The notes beneath the pieces are model-generated. The model saw only the letters and a program-made list of their open reading frames with translations, was not told where the DNA came from and did not search any database. From Roseiarcus sp963842835 (lineage in GTDB: Bacteria > Pseudomonadota > Alphaproteobacteria > Rhizobiales > Beijerinckiaceae), in NCBI GenBank assembly GCA_963842835.1, contig CAWJIB010000014.1:1-64000 (forward strand): a DNA stretch of 64,000 nucleotides, given 5' to 3'. Below are positions 43,530-51,116 of this stretch, piece by piece. Within the stretch, counting starts at the first letter, position 1, and every line of letters starts with the position of its first letter. The position numbers were made by a program, and so were the translations under genes.

Positions 43530-44411
43530 TCAGGGCTGCCACTCGCGCTGCAGCGGGCGCATCAAGCCTTCTTGTGCGACGCTCGCCGCAAGGACGCCGG
43601 CGCGGGTATAAAGCAGGCCCCGCGTCAGGCCACGCGCTCCGTGCGCATTCGGACTGTCCTGGACATAGAGAAGCCAATCGTCGGCGCGGAACGGCCTATG
43701 CAGCCACAAGGCATGGTCCAGGCTGGCCATTTGTATGCGGCCGTCCGACACCGTGTGGCCGTGCGCGACCAGCGCCGTGTCGAGCAACGTCATGTCCGAG
43801 AGATAGGCGAGCGCGGCCCGGTGAATGGCGGGATCGTCGGGAAGCGCGCCGCCGATGCGGATCCACAGCGATTGCTTGGGCTCGCGAACGACTCCGGGAG
43901 CGGGCGGAGCGTATCGCGTGAGATCGAGCGGGAGAAATTCGATCGGCTGGATTCGCTCGAGCAGGCCCTGCAGCCGCTTTTGCGCCTTTTCGCCGAGCAG
44001 CGCGGCCGCCGCTACGGGCGCGACGAGGCGATCGGGTTCGGGCGCGGGCGGCATCGGCAATTGGTGGTCGAACCCCTCCTCCTCGACGTGGAACGAGGCG
44101 GACAGCACAAAAATCGCCTCGCCGCGTTGCCGGGCGACGACGCGTCGCGTCGTAAAGCTCCGGCCGTCGCGAATGCGATCCACTTCGAACAGGATCGGTT
44201 CGAGCGGATCGCCGGCAAGAATGAAATAGGCGTGCAGAGAATGCGGCGCGCGCTCCTCGACTGTGCGCGAGGCGGCGACGAGCGCCTGGGCGATCACCTG
44301 ACCGCCGAACACCCGTTGCCACCCGTTTGGCGGGGAGCGGCCGACAAACCGGTCCGGGCCGGTCGGTTCGATGTCGAAGAGGGCGACGAGGTCGGCGGCG
44401 GTGACGGGCAT
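43530..44411 (-). CDS. tesB: Acyl-CoA thioesterase II
   Basis: A 293-residue double-hotdog thioesterase that hydrolyses acyl-CoA to free acid and CoA. RVFGGQVIAQALVAASRTV near residues 33-51, HSLHAYFILAGDP near 58-70 and SLDHALWLHRPFRADDWLL near 230 are hallmarks; the Asp of SLDHALW is the expected catalytic residue. I chose ATG 44411 (MPVTAADLVALF); the longer frame adds an unsupported basic segment. Confidence 0.95.
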   Translation of the reverse strand: MPVTAADLVALFDIEPTGPDRFVGRSPPNGWQRVFGGQVIAQALVAASRTVEERAPHSLHAYFILAGDPLEPILFEVDRIRDGRSFTTRRVVARQRGEAIFVLSASFHVEEEGFDHQLPMPPAPEPDRLVAPVAAAALLGEKAQKRLQGLLERIQPIEFLPLDLTRYAPPAPGVVREPKQSLWIRIGGALPDDPAIHRAALAYLSDMTLLDTALVAHGHTVSDGRIQMASLDHALWLHRPFRADDWLLYVQDSPNAHGARGLTRGLLYTRAGVLAASVAQEGLMRPLQREWQP

Positions 44412-44827
44412 GAGGGTCTCGATCGGAGCGGCCGTTGTGCGGCGCGGCGCCCGCCTCGTCAACCCCCGAGACGCCGGCCCGACGCCCATCGACAAGGCGC
44501 GTTGGCGCTTCAGGATTGCCCGACAGGCCAAAACAGCGCGGTCTGGCCCCGAAGTCGGCGGCCTTTGCGGGATGTCGGGTGAATCCGGCCGACAGTTCTC
44601 CTTAGGGCTCTTTGATAGAGCAGGATTCTTATCGGAAGACCAGATTCCGCTTTTGAGGACTCTCGCTAAACGACGTTGACCGCGCCTTAACCATTCGCCG
44701 CGCCAATGCGAATGCCGGCGGATTTCCGCGTTTGGTTTAACCTCGTGGAAGCTGCGCGCCCTTTAGGTTGGCGCTACTCCGTGCGTCATCGCGAACGTAG
44801 CGGAAATTCAACGGTCGGGAGAAAGTC
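44412..44827. other. Intergenic region between tesB and flp pilin
   Basis: A stretch of 416 bases without a supportable gene. It must hold divergent promoters for tesB (minus) and the Flp pilin (plus). Two CtrA-type TTAACC half-sites are seen toward the pilin side. No repeat or RNA gene was recognised. Confidence 0.5.
44687..44742 (+). promoter_or_regulatory. Pair of CtrA-type half-sites before the Flp pilin
   Basis: TTAACCAT at 44687-44694 and TTAACC at 44737-44742 lie 134 and 86 bases before the pilin ATG. TTAACC is the half-site often used by CtrA in alphaproteobacteria, and CtrA controls the Flp-type pilin in Caulobacter. The spacing is not that of a full TTAA-N7-TTAA site, so this is suggestive only. 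Confidence 0.3.
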
Positions 44828-44992
44828 ATGATCGGGACGCTCAAAACATTCGTCGCCGACGAATCCGGCGCCACCGCGATCGAATACGCGTTGATCGCCG
44901 CGTTGATCGCCGTCTTTATCATTGGTTCCTTGTCGGTTCTCGGCACCAGCATCAGCAGCGAGTTCACCGAAGTCTCCAGCGCCCTTAAGTAA
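44828..44992 (+). CDS. flp: Flp/Fap-type pilin
   Basis: A 54-residue type IVb (Flp) pilin, the structural subunit of Tad pili. After a short leader (MIGTLKTFVADESG) comes the diagnostic ATAIEYALIAALIAVFI with the Glu at position five of the mature protein, then a hydrophilic tail ending EVSSALK. GGGAGAAAG before the ATG is a good ribosome-binding site. A terminator follows about 40 bases after the stop. No tadA, tadB, tadC or cpa genes are in the window, so assembly genes must lie elsewhere. Confidence 0.95.
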   Translation: MIGTLKTFVADESGATAIEYALIAALIAVFIIGSLSVLGTSISSEFTEVSSALK

Positions 44993-45471
44993 GCGCAAAA
45001 AGGCTCAAAGGGCCCTTCGAAACCTCCGGCGCCGCCCCCTCTTCGTCGGCGCTTTTTCTTCTTTTCGCGCCGGCGCCGCGCGGCGGACGTAACCGCGGCT
45101 GGACCACGACGCAATCATGAAGGATCGCGTATCCCGCCGCGCGATCCGTGTGATATTTCACCGATAAGCGATTGGCGGGACTTACGCTATTTTCTCGCGC
45201 TCGCGCGCCGGCGCGCTGTCGACGGCGGGTCAATTGCGCGTCGATCACGCCATCGTCGGCCGGCGCGGCGCCGGCGGCGTCAACCCCCGATGCGCGGCCT
45301 TGAGGCCGGCGCAGACGCCCGGCGGGGAAAGGCGACCGATCGCGCCGAAGGGCGCGCCCCGATGGGAATTTTCGCTCAAAAGCGGAAGACTTTAGATGCT
45401 CGCCGTAACCCTCCCGTAATCCCTGCCTGTCACAATCGGCTCTTCAGGAACGGTTTTCGCTCGCGGATCGC
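44993..45471. other. Intergenic region between flp and the TadE-like gene
   Basis: 479 bases. The first part holds the terminator of flp. The remainder has no frame I would defend; a 61-codon open frame that overlaps the next start by ATGA is Arg-rich and unrecognised. The promoter of the TadE-like pair should lie here. Confidence 0.45.
45029..45057 (+). terminator. Rho-independent terminator of flp
   Basis: The stem GCGCCG / CGGCGC with a 12-base pyrimidine-rich loop is followed by five T and then a T-rich tract, about 40 bases after the pilin stop. Confidence 0.7.
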
Positions 45472-46011
45472 ATGAGCTCTTTACGCAAGATCATCGACGC
45501 CGGGCTTCGCGCCGCCAGAGCGTTCGCGCGTCGGCAGGACGGCGGCCCGGCCTCCGAATTCGCCCTCGTCGCGCCGTTCTTCATCGTGATGATGTTGGCG
45601 ACGCTGCAGGTGGCGGTCATCTATCTCGCCAACGCCTTTCTCGAGACCGCGGCGGAAGACGCCGCCCGTCTGGTGCTGACTAATCAGACGGGGTCGATGA
45701 CCGCGGCGCAGTTCCGGACGGCGCTGTGCAACAACGTCACCGCGCTGTTCAATTGCAGCAACATCATGATCGGTCTGGCGCCGGCGACGTCGACCACTTC
45801 GATCAGCACTGCGGCTCCTACGTTCACGACGAGCGGAACCTTGTCCGCCACCCTCCCCTACACGCAACCGACGCCCGGGCAGATCGCGGTGCTCCAGGTT
45901 CTTTATCAATGGCCGGTCATCGGCCTGCCGCTCGGGTTCAATTTCGCCAACCTCGGCAACGGCACCTATCTCATGATGTCCACCCAGGTCTTCATCGTCG
46001 AGGCGAATTGA
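45472..46011 (+). CDS. TadE-like pseudopilin
   Basis: A 179-residue membrane-anchored protein. A basic N-terminus precedes GGPASEFALVAPFFIVMMLATLQVAVIYL (residues 24-52), the TadE pattern of a processing site, Glu, then one helix. The rest is Thr/Ser-rich and extracytoplasmic, with two cysteines (NNVTALFNCSN region). TadE-family proteins are minor pseudopilins needed for Flp pilus assembly. The stop shares one base with the next ATG, so the two are coupled. It may be called TadE or TadF; the domain does not decide. Confidence 0.85.
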   Translation: MSSLRKIIDAGLRAARAFARRQDGGPASEFALVAPFFIVMMLATLQVAVIYLANAFLETAAEDAARLVLTNQTGSMTAAQFRTALCNNVTALFNCSNIMIGLAPATSTTSISTAAPTFTTSGTLSATLPYTQPTPGQIAVLQVLYQWPVIGLPLGFNFANLGNGTYLMMSTQVFIVEAN

Positions 46012-46649
46012 TGGACAACGCGCGTAGGACTTCTCCATGGCGCCGGCAGGCGATCTGGTTGGCGCGCGCGCTCCGCCACGACGCGCGCGCCATGGCGGCC
46101 GTCGAGGGCGCCCTGCTCGCGCCGGTGGCGCTGCTGATATTCGCCCTGCTCATCTACGCAGCGGAAGGCTTCGCGATCGACCGCAAGGTCTCCATGACCG
46201 CCCGCACGGTCACCGACCTCATCACGCAGGCTACGCCGACGCAGTACAGCAACGGATCCTCGGTGATGACCGAGGCGGCGGTCGACAATCTTCTCCAGGT
46301 CGCCTCCTCGGTCCTCACGCCCTACTCGGCCTCGAACATGACGATGGTGGTTTCCCAGGTGCTCGTCGGCTCCACGGGAACCACCGCCACGGTCACCTGG
46401 AGCGAGCCCTACAACGGCGGGACGGCGAGGCCCGCCGGGCAAGTTCTCACGCTGCCGGGCACGATCGGAACCGGCCAGGCCGGCAATTACTTCATTTTCG
46501 GCGAGGTTCATTACAATTACACCCCGCTGAATTTCTACGAGTTGCTGAGCCCGATCACGCTGTACGGCTCGATCTATCTGACCCCGCGTCAGTCGAGGAG
46601 CATCACCTGCTCGAATTGCGTGACGCCCTGGACCGCCCCCTCGAGCTGA
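46011..46649 (+). CDS. TadE/TadF-like pseudopilin
   Basis: A 212-residue partner of the preceding pseudopilin. The N-terminal helix region is MAAVEGALLAPVALLIFALLIY (residues 28-49) with the conserved Glu, followed by a Thr/Ser/Asn-rich outer domain and a CSNC pair near the C-terminus. It begins at the last base of the upstream stop (TGATG). A palindrome array follows before the convergent TadG-like gene. Confidence 0.82.
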   Translation: MDNARRTSPWRRQAIWLARALRHDARAMAAVEGALLAPVALLIFALLIYAAEGFAIDRKVSMTARTVTDLITQATPTQYSNGSSVMTEAAVDNLLQVASSVLTPYSASNMTMVVSQVLVGSTGTTATVTWSEPYNGGTARPAGQVLTLPGTIGTGQAGNYFIFGEVHYNYTPLNFYELLSPITLYGSIYLTPRQSRSITCSNCVTPWTAPSS

Positions 46650-47383
46650 AGGGCCGGGAAACGAACCGGCGCCTTCCGTCCGTCTCATTGCGCGCTATGC
46701 GCGACGATGCCGACGTGGGGCTTCTGACGACGGCTCCTCGATGCGTCGAATTTTCGACGAGCTCCGACACGACTGGGCGAGTGGCTCCGCCGCCGTTGGC
46801 GACCCGTCCGTGGCGGGCTCCGGCAATCACGCAATCGTTCTCCTATTGTTGAGATCGGACAGATACGCCTCGTTAAGGCGCGCCCCTTCCCCCCTTGCCT
46901 ATCGGATTCACACATCGAAATTCGATATCTTCTGGGTCCGCGCTGCCTGATCCGTGCTCGGCGTCAATGTCGCGCCCGCTGCGCGGGTTGCTCCCCCCGG
47001 ATAAAGTCCGGGGGTCGCAAACATTGACCCCTCCGCGCGGCTCAGGCTCTTGGTTTCCATGAACTTTGCTGCGAGAAGTCGGCCCTGCGGGCCGGCTTCG
47101 CTCAGCAAAGATCATGGAAGCAAAACGCCGCATCGGAGCGGCGCAGCCACCCCAAGGCGAATGCGAAGCATTCGTCCGGGCGAAGCGAAGCGTCGCAGCC
47201 GCGCGGCGGCGGACGAATGCTTTGCATTCGCCTGGACTTGACGGCGACGGGCCGATGTGGCCGCCGGCCATCCCGAGATGTGTGAACGCCGTAGCCCCCT
47301 TGCGGGGAAGGGGCGCGCCTTGGAGACGTGACCATATCGTAGCGCGAGGGCGAAGGAGGTCGCCCTCCGGCCTGCCGTTCGCC
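46650..47383. other. Long intergenic region holding a palindrome array
   Basis: 734 bases between convergent pilus-related genes. The first 300 bases show nothing I can name. Three long hairpins follow at 46963-47232. Short open frames on both strands in this part mirror each other because the DNA is palindromic and were not called. Confidence 0.6.
46963..47232. repeat. Array of three large palindromes (REP/MITE-like)
   Basis: Hairpin A: outer arms GTCAATGT (46963-46970) and ACATTGAC (47021-47028) enclose CCCCCGGA / TCCGGGGG (46994-47014). Hairpin B: 17-base arms at 47055-47071 and 47103-47119 with one mismatch, and a GC-rich inner stem. Hairpin C: 23-base arms at 47156-47178 and 47210-47232 with one mismatch, each arm itself palindromic (GAATGC-GAA-GCATTC). 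A small CGCCGC / GCGGCG hairpin lies between B and C. No transposase is nearby. Confidence 0.88.
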
Positions 47384-48856
47384 TCACTGCGTCAAGTGCG
47401 CGGTTTGCACGACCGTGTTGAAGAGCGCCTGCAGCGCTCCGCCGAGGTTCGAGCTGTCGAGCCCTGCGTCGTAGAACAGGCCGGGCGAGGCGCACGCCTG
47501 AAGTTGCGGGCCGATCTGCGATTGGAACGGCTCGATCCAATCGACGTACCAGGTGTTCGCGGTCACCTGATAATAGTCGGTATAGAGTATCGCGATGCGG
47601 ATGCCGCGGTTCTTGATCGCCGTGCACAGAGCCGGGTTGATCGGCGCCTGGCAACGACCGCTGGTCTCCGGCTGGCTGCACGAAGACGTGGATTCGTCCT
47701 CGACGCCGTCGGTGACGAAGAACAGCACTTCCTGCGGCGTGTCGCCCGCCACGTTGGTGCCTAGGCCGGGATTCGGCATGATCGTGTTCATCGCGCCCAG
47801 GGCGTTGTCGAAGTTCGTCGCGTAGTCGCCGCCGCCGCCGTTGCTGGTGCACGCGGCGTTGCCGCATTCCTCGTTGTTGGCGTAATATTCCATGAGGCCG
47901 AAATTCGGCGCGGCGGTCGACCAGCCGGAGACGTAATTGGTCGTCATAGGCATCAGATCATTGTAATTGTTGGAGCTCGACATGCCGATCTGCCAGGACG
48001 AATCCATCGTATAGGCGGCGAACTGGTACACCGGAGGAATCGAGGCCGCGTTCTGCTGGGTGGTGTAGGCGTCCGCCATCAAATTGCTGACCCCCGTGCT
48101 GAGGGCGTCGAGGCGCAACTGGATTCCGTTTTTGCGCGCGAGCGCGAAGTCGTCGATTTGCGTTCCTTGCGTCGAAGAGCAGTACGTATTGCCGCCGCTT
48201 TTCATGCTGCTGGTGAGCGTCGGGGTCGAGTAGGTGGCGCCCTTCAAGCACGGATTTCCCGCCGAATCGCCGTTGTTGGTGCTTCCCTGATGGCAGGCGA
48301 ACGCGCAATTGCCCTGCTGCGGCGTGAGGTTCTGCATCTGGGTGATGCCGGCCTGGGTCGCCGGCAAGGCCATCGACGGGGAATTGTCGAGCAGCAGATA
48401 GAAATTGATGTTGGCCGCCATCGACGCGCTCGCCGTCGACGAGCCGGCGAGCGCAAGAGTGGGAACGCCGAGGATGCTCGCGAAAATGTTCTCGTTCTGC
48501 GCGGTGTAGGCGACCGTGACATTACGGACGAGGGGGTTGTTGTTCGGATTGGTGATGGTGATGGTGACGGTCGTGTCTCCGGGCGCCAGCGAAGTGATGG
48601 TGGCGATCTGACCGTTGAACATGTTTTGCGCGGCGGTCTGCGCCGTCGCGTTGGGTTGCTGCATCATGCTCGGCGTCAGGGCGGCCAGCACCGCGGCGTC
48701 CGCGGCCGCATTGAGCTCCGTGCGCACTTGCGCGGCGTGAGTGAAATCGACCGCCACGCCGACGCCGAACATCAACACCGGCATGGCCAGGGCATACATC
48801 ATCGCGACGTTGCCGCGGCGGTCGCCAAGGAATTTGCGCGGAACAGGAAAAGGCAT
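47384..48856 (-). CDS. TadG-like protein with von Willebrand A domain
   Basis: A 490-residue envelope protein. The N-terminus (FLGDRRGNVAMMYALAMPVLMFGVGVAVDFT, residues 9-39) is the TadE/TadG-type anchor. The von Willebrand A domain starts FYLLLDNSPSMALPA near 150, with the metal-binding DxSxS pattern, and VLFFVTDGVEDE near 390. Eight or more cysteines in the body suggest disulfides outside the membrane. TadG takes part in Flp pilus function or surface adhesion. I chose ATG 48856 (MPFPVPRKFLG). It is convergent with the pseudopilin pair. Confidence 0.88.
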   Translation of the reverse strand: MPFPVPRKFLGDRRGNVAMMYALAMPVLMFGVGVAVDFTHAAQVRTELNAAADAAVLAALTPSMMQQPNATAQTAAQNMFNGQIATITSLAPGDTTVTITITNPNNNPLVRNVTVAYTAQNENIFASILGVPTLALAGSSTASASMAANINFYLLLDNSPSMALPATQAGITQMQNLTPQQGNCAFACHQGSTNNGDSAGNPCLKGATYSTPTLTSSMKSGGNTYCSSTQGTQIDDFALARKNGIQLRLDALSTGVSNLMADAYTTQQNAASIPPVYQFAAYTMDSSWQIGMSSSNNYNDLMPMTTNYVSGWSTAAPNFGLMEYYANNEECGNAACTSNGGGGDYATNFDNALGAMNTIMPNPGLGTNVAGDTPQEVLFFVTDGVEDESTSSCSQPETSGRCQAPINPALCTAIKNRGIRIAILYTDYYQVTANTWYVDWIEPFQSQIGPQLQACASPGLFYDAGLDSSNLGGALQALFNTVVQTAHLTQ

Positions 48857-49362
48857 GACCAAACTCACGATGTTGTGGCGCCAGCGCGCCGCCGCGCCAT
48901 CCAGGCCTCGATCGCGCGCCTTCGCGATAGGTGAGGCCTGAGCCTCCGATCTCAGTCTGAACTCGGCGGATCGTCGGAACGCGCCAAGTCCGGCTCGCTG
49001 CGATGACGTCGCCTCGAATTCCGCGACGGGTCGAGCGAATAATTTGTATCGATATGCGCGCATTCGAACGAATTTTTGTAAAACGGAACCGTTAAAATTC
49101 TCTCGATCGGTCGCCGGACCCGAAGATTCCGCCGAGAAGGTTACGAAAGGGTAGGCGCAATCAGCAAATCACGGCCCGATCGCGCCGGCTCGGGCGCGAT
49201 TGCGATCATGGCGTCGATATCGGCGTCGGGCCGGTCCCGGCCGCCACAAAATGGGCGCAAGGGGCTGGCACTGACCGCTTCGCCGCCGGCGCGAATTCGC
49301 CCATGATCGCCGCCGTCGCGGCGGCGATTCACGCCCTTCGAGCGGGCGAAAGCGGAGAGTTC
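48857..49362. other. Intergenic region between divergent tadG-like and LolA-like genes
   Basis: 506 bases, partly AT-richer (around 49030-49100), which is where divergent promoters are likely. AACGGAACCGTT (about 49082) is a small palindrome. I see no gene, tRNA or clear terminator. Confidence 0.45.
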
Positions 49363-50076
49363 ATGACGATCCTTCGGCCCTTCGCCGGGTCAGCCCTGGC
49401 GCTTCTCGCCTTCGCGCGGCTCGCCTGCGCCGGGGACGCGCCGATCAATCTCAACCCGCCGCCGACGCCGCCCGTCAGGCCCGCCACGCTCGCCGCCCCG
49501 GCCAAGGACGCGCCCAAGCCGGAACTGACCGCCGCCGACGCCGTCGCCAAGGCCAACGCCTATCTCGACGGCGCGCGCGTCATGAGCGCGGATTTCGTGC
49601 AGATCGGGCCCGACGGGACACGTTCCGAAGGCCAGCTCTATGTCGCGCGCCCGGGCCGGATGCTGTTCCGCTTCGCCCCGCCCGCCCGGCTGGAAATCGT
49701 CGCCGACGGCCGCACGGTCGCGGTGCGCGACCAGAACCTCGACACCCAGGACCTTTATTTCATCGCCCAGACGCCGCTGAAATTCCTGCTCGCCGACCAC
49801 ATCGACATCGCCAAGGACACCACGGTCAAGCGGGTCGCGATCGACGAGAACGCCGCCACGATCGAGATCGAGGATAAGGCGACTTTCGGCGGCACGGCCG
49901 AAATCGCGCTGGTGTTCGATCCCGCGACCTTCGCGTTGAAGCAATGGACCGTCCTCGACGCGCAGGGCTTTCAGACCGTCGTCACCCTGTTCAACGTCGA
50001 TCTGACGAGCAAGCCCGATCCCGATCTCTTCTACATCAACAACTCGCCGGCCTCGGATATGAACAAGCGCAAATAG
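49363..50076 (+). CDS. LolA-like outer-membrane lipoprotein carrier protein
   Basis: A 237-residue periplasmic protein with a signal peptide (residues 1-22, cleaved after ARLACAG or nearby) and a Pro/Ala-rich segment to about 55. The LolA-type core follows: SADFVQIGPDGTRSEGQLYVARPGRMLFRF near 77-106, FLLADHIDIAKDT near 145 and DAQGFQTVVTLFNVD near 205. LolA shuttles lipoproteins from LolCDE to the outer membrane. The family identification is good; orthology to E. coli LolA is less certain. The ribosome-binding site GCGGAGAG supports ATG 49363. Confidence 0.85.
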   Translation: MTILRPFAGSALALLAFARLACAGDAPINLNPPPTPPVRPATLAAPAKDAPKPELTAADAVAKANAYLDGARVMSADFVQIGPDGTRSEGQLYVARPGRMLFRFAPPARLEIVADGRTVAVRDQNLDTQDLYFIAQTPLKFLLADHIDIAKDTTVKRVAIDENAATIEIEDKATFGGTAEIALVFDPATFALKQWTVLDAQGFQTVVTLFNVDLTSKPDPDLFYINNSPASDMNKRK

Positions 50077-50192
50077 CGCGGCCGGCGCGCAGCCCCGGCG
50101 TCCCGCCTCGCCTGTGGGCAAGTCGGCGGCGTCTCTTGCGTCCGCGCCCGAAGCGCCCATGTTCGCCCGGCCCCTTTGGAAAAGGTTTCCCC

Positions 50193-50999
50193 GTGCGCTT
50201 TTCGATCTCGACCTGGAACATCAATTCCGTGCGCCTTCGCATCGGGCTCGTCGCGCGCTATCTCGAGGAACAGCGTCCGGACGTCCTGTGCCTGCAGGAG
50301 ACCAAGTGCCCCGACGCGCAATTTCCGCACGCCGAGTTTCGTGAACTCGGCTACCAGCATATCGCGATCAACGGCCAGAAGGGCTATCACGGCGTCGCGA
50401 TCGTCTCGAAGCTGCCGATCGTCGAGGCGACCCCGCGCGAGTTTTGCGCCAAGGGCAATTCGCGGCACCTGCAGGTGACGTTGGGGGGCAAGGCGGACGG
50501 TCTGGAAATCCATAATTTCTACGTGCCCGCGGGCGGGGACGAACCCGATCCCGCGATCAACGACAAATTCGCGCACAAGCTCGCCTTCGTCGACGAAATG
50601 GCGGCCTGGTTCAGCGACGAAAAGAAGGCCGCCGGTCGCTCCATCCTCGTCGGCGACCTCAACATCGCGCCGCTGGAGCACGACGTCTGGAGCCACAAGG
50701 CGCTCATCGACGTCGTCAGCCATACGCCGATCGAGGTGGAGAAGCTCGGCCGCGCGCAGGCCGCCGGTCCCTGGGTCGACGCCCTGCGCAAGTTCGTTCC
50801 CGACCACGAAAAGCTCTACACATGGTGGAGCTACCGCGCGCCCGACTGGTCGAAGGCCGACAAAGGGCGCCGCCTCGACCATGTCTGGGTCAGCCCCGCG
50901 CTCGCCGACGCCGTGAAATCGATGCACGTGCTGCGCGACGCGCGCGGCTGGGAGCGCCCTTCCGACCACGCGCCGGTGAAGGTGGAGCTGACGCTTTAG
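50193..50999 (+). CDS. xthA: Exodeoxyribonuclease III
   Basis: A 268-residue exonuclease III/AP endonuclease of base-excision repair. Motifs in order: STWNINSVRLR, VLCLQETKCPD with the catalytic Glu, GYHGVAIVSK, SILVGDLNIAP, GRRLDHVWVSPAL and the C-terminal SDHAPVKVEL with catalytic Asp-His. The start is GTG at 50193 with AAGG 8 bases upstream; no ATG fits. It lies 116 bases after the LolA-like gene, a pairing often seen in Rhizobiales as I recall. Confidence 0.95.
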   Translation: MRFSISTWNINSVRLRIGLVARYLEEQRPDVLCLQETKCPDAQFPHAEFRELGYQHIAINGQKGYHGVAIVSKLPIVEATPREFCAKGNSRHLQVTLGGKADGLEIHNFYVPAGGDEPDPAINDKFAHKLAFVDEMAAWFSDEKKAAGRSILVGDLNIAPLEHDVWSHKALIDVVSHTPIEVEKLGRAQAAGPWVDALRKFVPDHEKLYTWWSYRAPDWSKADKGRRLDHVWVSPALADAVKSMHVLRDARGWERPSDHAPVKVELTL

Positions 51000-51116
51000 G
51001 CGAGCCGACCGCGGCGCTCCGTCGCAGCGGCGTCGCCTCGGCCGGCTAGGCATGGACAAGCCAAGGCAAACCGGCTTGACTTGCGCCGCCGCGGCGAGCG
51101 CCGAGGGGGAGCGTTC

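Noticed and set aside
45290..45475. 61-codon frame overlapping the TadE-like start by ATGA
   Set aside because: The overlap is tempting, but the translation is Arg-rich, shows no helix or motif, and has no clear ribosome-binding site.
47066..47764. 232-codon plus-strand frame through the palindrome array
   Set aside because: It is antisense to the TadG-like gene in its second half and made of repeat DNA in the first half.
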